Assembly (NCBI GenBank): GCA_963682055.1
Contig: OY821741.1
Coordinates: 24,250,711 to 24,314,710 of the forward strand
Length of the DNA: 64,000 bases
DNA from: Primula veris
Lineage: Eukaryota > Streptophyta > Magnoliopsida > Ericales > Primulaceae
Direction: 5' to 3'
Below the pieces are notes generated by a model, which was not told the origin of the DNA, did not search any database, and was given only the letters and a program-made list of their open reading frames with translations. The position numbers and the translations under genes were made by a program. Shown piece by piece: positions 12,154-24,515 of the stretch (position 1 is its first letter; each line of letters starts with the position of its first letter).

Positions 12154-13247
12154 CCATCACAGCCCAAACCCTTAATAAGACTCTGACATTGAGCAGTTGA
12201 ATGAACGAGAAAGCAAGTGAGCATGTTCAAGATCGATGTCGAAAATCTCATTAAGTAGGATTAAAGGCCATCACAGCCCAAATACTTAATAAGATTCCTA
12301 CATTGTTCAAAGGGATGAGAAATGAAGTGAGCAAGTTCAAATGCCGAAAGTCTCATTAAATATGATTAAAGGCCATCACAGCCCAAACCCTTAATAAGAC
12401 TCTGACATTGAGCAGTTGAATGAACGAGAAAGCAAGTGAGCATGTTCAAGATTGATGTCGAAAATCTCATTAAGTAGGATTAAAGGCCATCACAGCCCAA
12501 ATACTTAATAAGATTCCTACATTGTTAAAGGGATGAGAAATGAAGTGAGCAAGTTTAAATGCCGAAAGTCTCATTAAATATGATTAAAGGCCATCACAGC
12601 CCAAACGCTTAATAAGACTCTGTCATTGAGCAGTTGAATGAACGAGAAAGCAACTGAGCATGTTCAAGATCGATGTCGAAAATCTCATTAAGTAGGATTA
12701 AAGGCCATCACAGCCCAAATACTTAATAAGATTCCTACATTGTTCAAAGGGATGAGAAATGAAATGAGCAAGTTCAAATGCCGAAAGTCTCATTAAAAAT
12801 GATTAAAGGCCATCACAGCCCAAACCCTTAATAAGACTCTGACATTGAGCAGTTGAATGAACGAGAAAGCAACTGAGCATGTTCAAGATCGATGTCGAAA
12901 ATCACATTAAGTAGGATTAAAGGCCATCACAGCCCAAATACTTAATAAGATTCCTACATTGTTCAAAGGGATGAGAAATGAAGTGAGCAAGTTCAAATGC
13001 CGAAAGTCTCAATAAATAGGATTAAAGGCCATCACAGCCCAAACCCTTAATAAGACTCTGACATTGAGCAGTTGAATGAACGAGAAAGCAACTGAGCATG
13101 TTTAAGATCGATGTCGAAAATCACATTAAGTAGGATTAAAGGCCATCACAGCCCAAATACTTAATAAGATTCCTACATTGTTCAAAGGGATGAGAAATGA
13201 AGTGAGCAAGTTTAAATGCCGAAAGTCTCATTAAATATGATTAAAGA
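12154..13247 (+). repeat. 5-dimer tandem duplication nested in the 18-dimer block, copy 2 (1,094 bp)
   Basis: This is the second copy of the preceding 1,094-bp segment. It leads into the gagaatgttcaag / tagatttaaagg dimer, a marker pair that recurs throughout the right three quarters of the window (17.3, 21.2, 23.0, 24.5, 27.6, 29.6, 31.7, 37.9, 40.3, 47.5, 49.5, 57.4, 59.5, 61.3 and 63.0 kb). Confidence 0.8.
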
Positions 13248-13459
13248 CCATCACAGCCCAAACCCTTAATAAGACTCTGACATTGAGCAGTTGAATGAAC
13301 GAGAAAGCAAGTGAGAATGTTCAAGATTGATGTCGAAAATCTCATTAAGTAGATTTAAAGGCCATCACAGCCCAAATACTTAATAAGATTCCTACATTGT
13401 TCAAAGGGATGAGAAATGAAGTGAGCAAGTTCAAATGCCGAAAGTCTCAATAAATAGGA

Positions 13460-13897
13460 TTAAAGGCCATCACAGCCCAAACCCTTAATAAGACTCTGAC
13501 ATTGAGCAGTTGAATGAATGAGAAAGCAAGTGAGCATGTTCAAGCTCGATGTCGAAAATCTCATTAAATAGGATAAAAGGCCATCACAGCCCAAATACTT
13601 AATAAGATTCCTACATTGTTCAAAGGGATGAGAAATGAAGTGAGCAAGTTCAAATGCCGAAAGTCTCAATAAATAGGATTAAAGGCCATCACAGCCCAAA
13701 CCCTTAATAAGACTCTGACATTGAGCAGTTGAATGAATGAGAAAGCAAGTGAGCATGTTCAAGCTCGATGTCGAAAATCTCATTAAATAGGATAAAAGGC
13801 CATCACAGCCCAAATACTTAATAAGATTCCTACATTGTTCAAAGGGATGAGAAATGAAGTGAGCAAGTTCAAATGCCGAAAGTCTCATTAAATATGA
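13460..13897 (+). repeat. Two near-identical adjacent dimers carrying ggataaaagg
   Basis: The dimers 13,460-13,678 and 13,679-13,897 share the rare junction cattaaatag/gataaaagg (13,781-13,800 and 219 bp earlier), found otherwise only at about 17,502 and 29,764. In the downstream 18-dimer copy only one such dimer is present, so a single-dimer duplication probably happened after, or was not included in, the larger duplication. The changed junction also removes stop codons in one minus-strand frame, which explains short open frames here; I treat these as chance. Confidence 0.8.
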
Positions 13898-16800
13898 TTA
13901 AAGGCCATCACAGCCCAAACCTTTAATAAGACTCTGACATTGAGCAGTTGAATGAACGAGAAAGCAAGTGAGCATGTTCAAGATTGATGTCGAAAATCTC
14001 ATTAAGTAGGATTAAAGGCCATCACAGCCCAAATACTTAATAAGATTTCTACATTGTTCAAAGGGATGAGAAATGAAGTGAGCAAGTTCAAATGCCGAAA
14101 GTCTCATTAAATATGATTAAAGGCCATCACAGCCCAAACGCTTAATAAGACTCTGTCATTGAGCAGTTGAATGAACGAGAAAGCAACTGAGCATGTTCAA
14201 GATCGATGTCGAAAATCTCATTAAGTAGGATTAAAGGCCATCACAGCCCAAATACTTAATAAGATTCCTACATTGTTCAAAGGGATGAGAAATGAAGTGA
14301 GCAAGTTCAAATGCCGAAAGTCTCATTAAATATGATTAAAGGCCATCACAGCCCAAACCCTTAATAAGACTCTGACATTGAGCAGTTGAATGAACGAGAA
14401 AGCAAGTGAGCATGTTCAAGATTGATGTCGAAAATCTCATTAAGTAGGATTAAAGGCCATCACAGCCCAAATACTTAATAAGATTCCTACATTGTTAAAG
14501 GGATGAGAAATGAAGTGAGCAAGTTTAAATGCCGAAAGTCTCATTAAATATGATTAAAGGCCATCACAGCCCAAACGCTTAATAAGACTCTGTCATTGAG
14601 CAGTTGAATGAACGAGAAAGCAACTGAGAATGTTCAAGATCGATGTCGAAAATCTCATTAAGTAGGATTAAAGGTCATCACAGCCCAAATACTTAATAAG
14701 ATTCCTACATTGTTCAAAGGGATGAGAAATGAAATGAGCAAGTTCAAATGCCGAAAGTCTCATTAAAAATGATTAAAGGCCATCACAGCCCAAACCCTTA
14801 ATAAGACTCTGTCATTGAGCAGTTGAATGAACGAGAAAGCAAGTGAGCATGTTCAAGATTGATGTCGAAAATCTCATTAAGTAGGATTAAAGGCCATCAC
14901 AGCCCAAATACTTAATAAGATTTCTACATTGTTCAAAGGGATGAGAAATGAAGTGAGCAAGTTCAAATGCCGAAAGTCTCATTAAAAATGATTAAAGGCC
15001 ATCACAGCCCAAACCCTTAATAAGACTCTGACATTGAGCAGTTGAATGAACGAGAAAGCAAGTGAGCATGTTCAAGATCGATGTCGAAAATCTCATTAAG
15101 TAGGATTAAAGGCCATCACAGCCCAAATACTTAATAAGATTCCTACATTGTTCAAAGGGATGAGAAATGAAGTGAGCAAGTTCAAATGCCGAAAGTCTCA
15201 TTAAATATGATTAAAGGCCATCACAGCCCAAACCCTTAATAAGACTCTGACATTGAGCAGTTGAATGAACGAGAAAGCAAGTGAGCATGTTCAAGATTGA
15301 TGTCGAAAATCTCATTAAGTAGGATTAAAGGCCATCACAGCCCAAATACTTAATAAGATTCCTACATTGTTAAAGGGATGAGAAATGAAGTGAGCAAGTT
15401 TAAATGCCGAAAGTCTCATTAAATATGATTAAAGGCCATCACAGCCCAAACGCTTAATAAGACTCTGTCATTGAGCAGTTGAATGAACGAGAAAGCAACT
15501 GAGCATGTTCAAGATCGATGTCGAAAATCTCATTAAGTAGGATTAAAGGCCATCACAGCCCAAATACTTAATAAGATTCCTACATTGTTCAAAGGGATGA
15601 GAAATGAAATGAGCAAGTTCAAATGCCGAAAGTCTCATTAAAAATGATTAAAGGCCATCACAGCCCAAACCCTTAATAAGACTCTGACATTGAGCAGTTG
15701 AATGAACGAGAAAGCAACTGAGCATGTTCAAGATCGATGTCGAAAATCACATTAAGTAGGATTAAAGGCCATCACAGCCCAAATACTTAATAAGATTCCT
15801 ACATTGTTCAAAGGGATGAGAAATGAAGTGAGCAAGTTCAAATGCCGAAAGTCTCAATAAATAGGATTAAAGGCCATCACAGCCCAAACCCTTAATAAGA
15901 CTCTGACATTGAGCAGTTGAATGAACGAGAAAGCAACTGAGCATGTTTAAGATCGATGTCGAAAATCACATTAAGTAGGATTAAAGGCCATCACAGCCCA
16001 AATACTTAATAAGATTCCTACATTGTTCAAAGGGATGAGAAATGAAGTGAGCAAGTTTAAATGCCGAAAGTCTCATTAAATATGATTAAAGACCATCACA
16101 GCCCAAACCCTTAATAAGACTCTGACATTGAGCAGTTGAATGAACGAGAAAGCAAGTGAGCATGTTCAAGATCGATGTCGAAAATCTCATTAAGTAGGAT
16201 TAAAGGCCATCACAGCCCAAATACTTAATAAGATTCCTACATTGTTCAAAGGGATGAGAAATGAAGTGAGCAAGTTCAAATGCCGAAAGTCTCATTAAAT
16301 ATGATTAAAGGCCATCACAGCCCAAACCCTTAATAAGACTCTGACATTGAGCAGTTGAATGAACGAGAAAGCAAGTGAGCATGTTCAAGATTGATGTCGA
16401 AAATCTCATTAAGTAGGATTAAAGGCCATCACAGCCCAAATACTTAATAAGATTCCTACATTGTTAAAGGGATGAGAAATGAAGTGAGCAAGTTTAAATG
16501 CCGAAAGTCTCATTAAATATGATTAAAGGCCATCACAGCCCAAACGCTTAATAAGACTCTGTCATTGAGCAGTTGAATGAACGAGAAAGCAACTGAGCAT
16601 GTTCAAGATCGATGTCGAAAATCTCATTAAGTAGGATTAAAGGCCATCACAGCCCAAATACTTAATAAGATTCCTACATTGTTCAAAGGGATGAGAAATG
16701 AAATGAGCAAGTTCAAATGCCGAAAGTCTCATTAAAAATGATTAAAGGCCATCACAGCCCAAACCCTTAATAAGACTCTGACATTGAGCAGTTGAATGAA

Positions 16801-17629
16801 CGAGAAAGCAACTGAGCATGTTCAAGATCGATGTCGAAAATCACATTAAGTAGGATTAAAGGCCATCACAGCCCAAATACTTAATAAGATTCCTACATTG
16901 TTCAAAGGGATGAGAAATGAAGTGAGCAAGTTCAAATGCCGAAAGTCTCAATAAATAGGATTAAAGGCCATCACAGCCCAAACCCTTAATAAGACTCTGA
17001 CATTGAGCAGTTGAATGAACGAGAAAGCAACTGAGCATGTTTAAGATCGATGTCGAAAATCACATTAAGTAGGATTAAAGGCCATCACAGCCCAAATACT
17101 TAATAAGATTCCTACATTGTTCAAAGGGATGAGAAATGAAGTGAGCAAGTTTAAATGCCGAAAGTCTCATTAAATATGATTAAAGACCATCACAGCCCAA
17201 ACCCTTAATAAGACTCTGACATTGAGCAGTTGAATGAACGAGAAAGCAAGTGAGAATGTTCAAGATTGATGTCGAAAATCTCATTAAGTAGATTTAAAGG
17301 CCATCACAGCCCAAATACTTAATAAGATTCCTACATTGTTCAAAGGGATGAGAAATGAAGTGAGCAAGTTCAAATGCCGAAAGTCTCAATAAATAGGATT
17401 AAAGGCCATCACAGCCCAAACCCTTAATAAGACTCTGACATTGAGCAGTTGAATGAATGAGAAAGCAAGTGAGCATGTTCAAGCTCGATGTCGAAAATCT
17501 CATTAAATAGGATAAAAGGCCATCACAGCCCAAATACTTAATAAGATTCCTACATTGTTCAAAGGGATGAGAAATGAAGTGAGCAAGTTCAAATGCCGAA
17601 AGTCTCAATAAATAGGATTAAAGGCCATC
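13795..17629 (+). repeat. 18-dimer block (3,939-bp period), copy 2
   Basis: This is the second copy of 9,856-13,690, with the nested 1,094-bp pair retained. Comparing the first two thirds line by line, I found one cluster of differences. It lies in a single B monomer, at 14,112 (t for a), 14,140 (g for c), 14,156 (t for a) and 14,187 (c for g). Otherwise the copies looked identical where I compared them. That suggests recent duplication, or ongoing homogenisation. Confidence 0.87.
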
Positions 17630-19702
17630 TCAGCCCAAACCCTTAATAAGACTCTGACATTGAGCAGTTGAATGAATGAGAAAGAAAGTGAGCATATTCA
17701 AGCTCGATGTCGAAAATCTCATTAAGTAGAATTAAAGGCCATCACAGCCCAAATCCTTAATAAGATTTCTACATTGTTCAAAGGGATGAGAAATGAAGTG
17801 AGCAAGTTCAAATGCCGAAAGTCTCAATAAATAGGATTAAAGGCCATCACAGCCCAAACCCTTAATAAGACTCTGACATTGAGCAGTTGAATGAATGAGA
17901 AAGAAAGTGAGCATGTTCAAGCTCGATGTCGAAAATCTCATTAAGTAGGATTAAAAGCCATCACAGCCCAAATCCTTAATAAGATTCCTACATTGTTCAA
18001 AGGGATGAGAAATGAAGTGAGCAAGTTCAAATGCCGAAAGTCTCATTAAATATGATTAAAGGCCATCACAGCCCAAACCCTTAATAAGACTCTGACATTG
18101 AGCAGTTGAATGAACGAGAAAGCAACTGAGCATGTTCAAGATCGATGTCGAAAATCACATTAAGTAGGATTAAAGGCCATCACAGCCCAAATACTTAATA
18201 AGATTCCTACATTGTTCAAAGGGATGAGAAATGAAGTGAGCAAGTTCAAATGCCGAAAGTCTCATTAAAAATGATTAAAGGCCATCACAGCCCAAACCCT
18301 TAATAAGACTCTGACATTGAGCAGTTGAATGAACGAGAAAGCAACTGAGCATGTTTAAGATCGATGTCGAAAATCACATTAAGTAGGATTAAAGGCCATC
18401 ACAGCCCAAATACTTAATAAGATTCCTACATTGTTCAAAGGGATGAGAAATGAAGTGAGCAAGTTTAAATGCCGAAAGTCTCATTAAATATGATTAAAGG
18501 CCATCACAGCCCAAACCCTTAATAAGACTCTGACATTGAGCAGTTGAATGAACGAGAAAGCAACTGAGCATGTTTAAGATTGATGTCGAAAATCACATTA
18601 AGTAGGATTAAAGGCCATCACAGCCCAAATACTTAATAAGATTCCTACATTGTTCAAAGGGATGAGAAATGAAGTGAGCAAGTTCAAATGCCGAAAGTCT
18701 CATTAAATATGATTAAAGGCCATCACAGCCCAAACCCTTAATAAGACTCTGACATTGAGCAGTTGAATGAACGAGAAAGCAAGTAAGCATGTTCAAGATC
18801 GATGTCGAAAATCTCATTAAGTAGGATTAAAGGCCATCACAGCCCAAATACTTAATAAGATTCCTACATTGTTAAAGGGATGAGAAATGAAGTGAGCAAG
18901 TTTAAATGCCGAAAGTCTCATTAAATATGATTAAAGGCCATCACAGCCCAAACTCTTAATAAGACTCTGTCATTGAGCAGTTGAATGAACGAGAAAGCAA
19001 CTGAGCATGTTCAAGATCGATGTCGAAAATCACATTAAGTAGGATTAAAGGCCATCACAGCCCAAATACTTAATAAGATTCCTACATTGTTCAAAGGGAT
19101 GAGAAATGAAGTGAGCAAGTTCAAATGCCGAAAGTCTCATTAAAAATGATTAAAGGCCATCACAGCCCAAACCCTTAATAAGACTCTGACATTGAGCAGT
19201 TGAATGAACGAGAAAGCAACTGAGCATGTTTAAGATTGATGTCGAAAATCTCATTAAGTAGGATTAAAGGCCATCACAGCCCAAATACTTAATAAGATTC
19301 CTACATTGTTCAAAGGGATGAGAAATGAAGTGAGCAAGTTCAAATGCCGAAAGTCTCAATAAATAGGATTAAAGGCCATCACAGCCCAAACCCTTAATAA
19401 GACTCTGACATTGAGCAGTTGAATGAATGAGAAAGAAAGTGAGCATGTTCAAGCTCGATGTCGAAAATCTCATTAAGTAGGATTAAAGGCCATCACAGCC
19501 CAAATCCTTAATAAGATTCCTACATTGTTCAAAGGGATGAGAAATGAAGTGAGCAAGTTCAAATGCCGAAAGTCTCATTAAATATGATTAAAGGCCATCA
19601 CAGCCCAAACCCTTAATAAGACTCTGACATTGAGCAGTTGAATGAACGAGAAAGCAACTGAGCATGTTCAAGATCGATGTCGAAAATCACATTAAGTAGG
19701 AT
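17630..19702 (+). repeat. Mixed dimers between higher-order blocks
   Basis: This is an ordinary satellite stretch without a clean internal tandem period. It starts with catctcagccc and runs of gaaagaaagtgag and aaatccttaataag dimers. The same catctcagccc marker recurs near 24,851, 32,078 and 40,617 with the same kind of neighbours, so this looks like an older copy of a dispersed block. One 218-bp dimer lies near 18,872. A private change is caagtaagcatg near 18,781. No gene is present. Confidence 0.75.
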
Positions 19703-21235
19703 TAAAGGCCATCACAGCCCAAATACTTAATAAGATTCCTACATTGTTCAAAGGGATGAGAAATGAAGTGAGCAAGTTCAAATGCCGAAAGTCTCATTAA
19801 AAATGATTAAAGGCCATCACAGCCCAAACCCTTAATAAGACTCTGACATTGAGCAGTTGAATGAACGAGAAAGCAACTGAGCATGTTTAAGATCGATGTC
19901 GAAAATCACATTAAGTAGGATTAAAGGCCATCACAGCCCAAATACTTAATAAGATTCCTACATTGTTCAAAGGGATGAGAAATGAAGTGAGCAAGTTTAA
20001 ATGCCGAAAGTCTCATTAAATATGATTAAAGGCCATCACAGCCCAAACCCTTAATAAGACTCTGACATTGAGCAGTTGAATGAACGAGAAAGCAACTGAG
20101 CATGTTTAAGATTGATGTCGAAAATCACATTAAGTAGGATTAAAGGCCATCACAGCCCAAATACTTAATAAGATTCCTACATTGTTCAAAGGGATGAGAA
20201 ATGAAGTGAGCAAGTTCAAATGCCGAAAGTCTCAATAAATAAGATTAAAGGCCATCACAGCCCAAACCCTTAATAAGACTCTGACATTGAGCAGTTGAAT
20301 GAATGAGAAAGCAAGTGAGCATGTTCAAGCTCGATGTCGAAAATCTCATTAAGTAGGATTAAAGGCCATCACAGCCCAAATACTTAATAAGATTCCTACA
20401 TTGTTCAAAGGGATGAGAAATGAAGTGAGCAAGTTCAAATGCCGAAAGTCTCAATAAATAGGATTAAAGGCCATCACAGCCCAAACCCTTAATAAGACTC
20501 TGACATTGAGCAGTTGAATGAATGAGAAAGAAAGTGAGCATGTTCAAGCTCGATGTCGAAAATCTCATTAAGTAGGATTAAAGGCCATCACAGCCCAAAT
20601 ACTTAATAAGATTCCTACATTGTTCAAAGGGATGAGAAATGAAGTGAGCAAGTTTAAATGCCGAAAGTCTCATTAAATACGATTAAAGGCCATCACAGCC
20701 CAAACTCTTAATAAGACTCTGTCATTGAGCAGTTGAATGAACGAGAAAGCAACTGAGCATGTTCAAGATCGATGTCGAAAATCACATTAAGTAGGATTAA
20801 AGGCCATCACAGCCCAAATACTTAATAAGATTCCTACATTGTTCAAAGGGATGAGAAATGAAGTGAGCAAGTTCAAATGCCGAAAGTCTCATTAAAAATG
20901 ATTAAAGGCCATCACAGCCCAAACCCTTAATAAGACTCTGACATTGAGCAGTTGAATGAACGAGAAAGCAACTGAGCATGTTTAAGATCGATGTCGAAAA
21001 TCACATTAAGTAGGATTAAAGGCCATCACAGCCCAAATACTTAATAAGATTCCTACATTGTTCAAAGGGATGAGAAATGAAGTGAGCAAGTTTAAATGCC
21101 GAAAGTCTCATTAAATATGATTAAAGACCATCACAGCCCAAACCCTTAATAAGACTCTGACATTGAGCAGTTGAATGAACGAGAAAGCAAGTGAGAATGT
21201 TCAAGATTGATGTCGAAAATCTCATTAAGTAGATT
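19703..21235 (+). repeat. 7-dimer higher-order unit, copy 1 of 3
   Basis: Positions 19,703-21,092 match 21,236-22,625 at an offset of 1,533 bp, seven full dimers. Markers are the tacgattaaagg junction (20,678 and 22,211), aataagattaaagg (near 20,236 and 21,769) and gaaagaaagtgag. One difference was noticed: ctcattaagtagg here against ctcataaagtagg in copies 2 and 3. The other copies therefore probably share a more recent ancestor. Confidence 0.85.
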
Positions 21236-22987
21236 TAAAGGCCATCACAGCCCAAATACTTAATAAGATTCCTACATTGTTCAAAGGGATGAGAAATGAA
21301 GTGAGCAAGTTCAAATGCCGAAAGTCTCATTAAAAATGATTAAAGGCCATCACAGCCCAAACCCTTAATAAGACTCTGACATTGAGCAGTTGAATGAACG
21401 AGAAAGCAACTGAGCATGTTTAAGATCGATGTCGAAAATCACATTAAGTAGGATTAAAGGCCATCACAGCCCAAATACTTAATAAGATTCCTACATTGTT
21501 CAAAGGGATGAGAAATGAAGTGAGCAAGTTTAAATGCCGAAAGTCTCATTAAATATGATTAAAGGCCATCACAGCCCAAACCCTTAATAAGACTCTGACA
21601 TTGAGCAGTTGAATGAACGAGAAAGCAACTGAGCATGTTTAAGATTGATGTCGAAAATCACATTAAGTAGGATTAAAGGCCATCACAGCCCAAATACTTA
21701 ATAAGATTCCTACATTGTTCAAAGGGATGAGAAATGAAGTGAGCAAGTTCAAATGCCGAAAGTCTCAATAAATAAGATTAAAGGCCATCACAGCCCAAAC
21801 CCTTAATAAGACTCTGACATTGAGCAGTTGAATGAATGAGAAAGCAAGTGAGCATGTTCAAGCTCGATGTCGAAAATCTCATTAAGTAGGATTAAAGGCC
21901 ATCACAGCCCAAATACTTAATAAGATTCCTACATTGTTCAAAGGGATGAGAAATGAAGTGAGCAAGTTCAAATGCCGAAAGTCTCAATAAATAGGATTAA
22001 AGGCCATCACAGCCCAAACCCTTAATAAGACTCTGACATTGAGCAGTTGAATGAATGAGAAAGAAAGTGAGCATGTTCAAGCTCGATGTCGAAAATCTCA
22101 TAAAGTAGGATTAAAGGCCATCACAGCCCAAATACTTAATAAGATTCCTACATTGTTCAAAGGGATGAGAAATGAAGTGAGCAAGTTTAAATGCCGAAAG
22201 TCTCATTAAATACGATTAAAGGCCATCACAGCCCAAACTCTTAATAAGACTCTGTCATTGAGCAGTTGAATGAACGAGAAAGCAACTGAGCATGTTCAAG
22301 ATCGATGTCGAAAATCACATTAAGTAGGATTAAAGGCCATCACAGCCCAAATACTTAATAAGATTCCTACATTGTTCAAAGGGATGAGAAATGAAGTGAG
22401 CAAGTTCAAATGCCGAAAGTCTCATTAAAAATGATTAAAGGCCATCACAGCCCAAACCCTTAATAAGACTCTGACATTGAGCAGTTGAATGAACGAGAAA
22501 GCAACTGAGCATGTTTAAGATCGATGTCGAAAATCACATTAAGTAGGATTAAAGGCCATCACAGCCCAAATACTTAATAAGATTCCTACATTGTTCAAAG
22601 GGATGAGAAATGAAGTGAGCAAGTTCAAATGCCGAAAGTCTCATTAAAAATGATTAAAGGCCATCACAGCCCAAACCCTTAATAAGACTCTGACATTGAG
22701 CAGTTGAATGAACGAGAAAGCAACTGAGCATGTTTAAGATCGATGTCGAAAATCACATTAAGTAGGATTAAAGGCCATCACAGCCCAAATACTTAATAAG
22801 ATTCCTACATTGTTCAAAGGGATGAGAAATGAAGTGAGCAAGTTTAAATGCCGAAAGTCTCATTAAATATGATTAAAGACCATCACAGCCCAAACCCTTA
22901 ATAAGACTCTGACATTGAGCAGTTGAATGAACGAGAAAGCAAGTGAGAATGTTCAAGATTGATGTCGAAAATCTCATTAAGTAGATT
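21236..22987 (+). repeat. 8-dimer higher-order unit, copy 2 of 3 (extra dimer)
   Basis: This is the same unit with one dimer extra, giving 1,752 bp. The extra dimer is a duplicate of its neighbour (22,327-22,545 and 22,546-22,764). The agaccatcac, gagaatg and tagatttaaagg marker set at its right end recurs at 21,231, 22,983 and 24,516, giving spacings of 1,752 and 1,533 bp. Confidence 0.87.
22327..22764 (+). repeat. Single-dimer duplication (2 x 219 bp)
   Basis: Units 22,327-22,545 and 22,546-22,764 look identical base for base. Both have the aaaaat A tail, caactgag, tttaagatcgatg and tcacatt. The flanking copies of the higher-order unit have only one such dimer (20,794-21,012 on the left and 24,079-24,297 on the right), so this is a clear one-unit gain, the smallest step expected from unequal exchange. 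Confidence 0.88.
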
Positions 22988-24515
22988 TAAAGGCCATCAC
23001 AGCCCAAATACTTAATAAGATTCCTACATTGTTCAAAGGGATGAGAAATGAAGTGAGCAAGTTCAAATGCCGAAAGTCTCATTAAAAATGATTAAAGGCC
23101 ATCACAGCCCAAACCCTTAATAAGACTCTGACATTGAGCAGTTGAATGAACGAGAAAGCAACTGAGCATGTTTAAGATCGATGTCGAAAATCACATTAAG
23201 TAGGATTAAAGGCCATCACAGCCCAAATACTTAATAAGATTCCTACATTGTTCAAAGGGATGAGAAATGAAGTGAGCAAGTTTAAATGCCGAAAGTCTCA
23301 TTAAATATGATTAAAGGCCATCACAGCCCAAACCCTTAATAAGACTCTGACATTGAGCAGTTGAATGAACGAGAAAGCAACTGAGCATGTTTAAGATTGA
23401 TGTCGAAAATCACATTAAGTAGGATTAAAGGCCATCACAGCCCAAATACTTAATAAGATTCCTACATTGTTCAAAGGGATGAGAAATGAAGTGAGCAAGT
23501 TCAAATGCCGAAAGTCTCAATAAATAAGATTAAAGGCCATCACAGCCCAAACCCTTAATAAGACTCTGACATTGAGCAGTTGAATGAATGAGAAAGCAAG
23601 TGAGCATGTTCAAGCTCGATGTCGAAAATCTCATTAAGTAGGATTAAAGGCCATCACAGCCCAAATACTTAATAAGATTCCTACATTGTTCAAAGGGATG
23701 AGAAATGAAGTGAGCAAGTTCAAATGCCGAAAGTCTCAATAAATAGGATTAAAGGCCATCACAGCCCAAACCCTTAATAAGACTCTGACATTGAGCAGTT
23801 GAATGAATGAGAAAGAAAGTGAGCATGTTCAAGCTCGATGTCGAAAATCTCATAAAGTAGGATTAAAGGCCATCACAGCCCAAATACTTAATAAGATTCC
23901 TACATTGTTCAAAGGGATGAGAAATGAAGTGAGCAAGTTTAAATGCCGAAAGTCTCATTAAATACGATTAAAGGCCATCACAGCCCAAACTCTTAATAAG
24001 ACTCTGTCATTGAGCAGTTGAATGAACGAGAAAGCAACTGAGCATGTTCAAGATCGATGTCGAAAATCACATTAAGTAGGATTAAAGGCCATCACAGCCC
24101 AAATACTTAATAAGATTCCTACATTGTTCAAAGGGATGAGAAATGAAGTGAGCAAGTTCAAATGCCGAAAGTCTCATTAAAAATGATTAAAGGCCATCAC
24201 AGCCCAAACCCTTAATAAGACTCTGACATTGAGCAGTTGAATGAACGAGAAAGCAACTGAGCATGTTTAAGATCGATGTCGAAAATCACATTAAGTAGGA
24301 TTAAAGGCCATCACAGCCCAAATACTTAATAAGATTCCTACATTGTTCAAAGGGATGAGAAATGAAGTGAGCAAGTTTAAATGCCGAAAGTCTCATTAAA
24401 TATGATTAAAGACCATCACAGCCCAAACCCTTAATAAGACTCTGACATTGAGCAGTTGAATGAACGAGAAAGCAAGTGAGAATGTTCAAGATTGATGTCG
24501 AAAATCTCATTAAGT
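22988..24515 (+). repeat. 7-dimer higher-order unit, copy 3 of 3
   Basis: This region matches copy 2 at 1,752 bp on the left of the duplicated dimer and at 1,533 bp on the right. It shares ctcataaagtagg with copy 2 and the tacgattaaagg junction at 23,963. The match ends beyond 24,600, where the A tail changes from cattaaaaat to caataaatag. Confidence 0.85.

Larger units (their letters stand above)
9856..13690 (+). repeat. 18-dimer block (3,939-bp period), copy 1
   Basis: This stretch matches 13,795-17,629 at a constant offset of 3,939 bp, equal to 18 dimers of which three carry the one-base A deletion. Shared markers include aaaccttt (9,980 and 13,919), agaccatcac (12,151/16,090 and 13,245/17,184) and tagatttaaagg (near 13,350 and 17,289). 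The match begins just after ggattaaagg versus ggataaaagg and ends at a private catctcagccc in copy 2 (17,630). The only cluster of differences I found is the patch at 14,112-14,187. Confidence 0.87.

Noticed and set aside
13460..13888. Minus-strand open frames of 69 codons at 13,460-13,669 and 13,679-13,888
   Set aside because: They are reverse-strand readings of the satellite. They appear only where attaaatag/gataaaagg variants remove a stop, two of the four in the window begin with TTG, and the same protein reading is broken in nearly all other dimers. The 219-bp period is 73 codons, so frame persistence is automatic. No coding signal is seen.
17399..17608. Minus-strand 69-codon open frame
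   Set aside because: This is the same satellite reading as at 13,460, copied by the 3,939-bp duplication.
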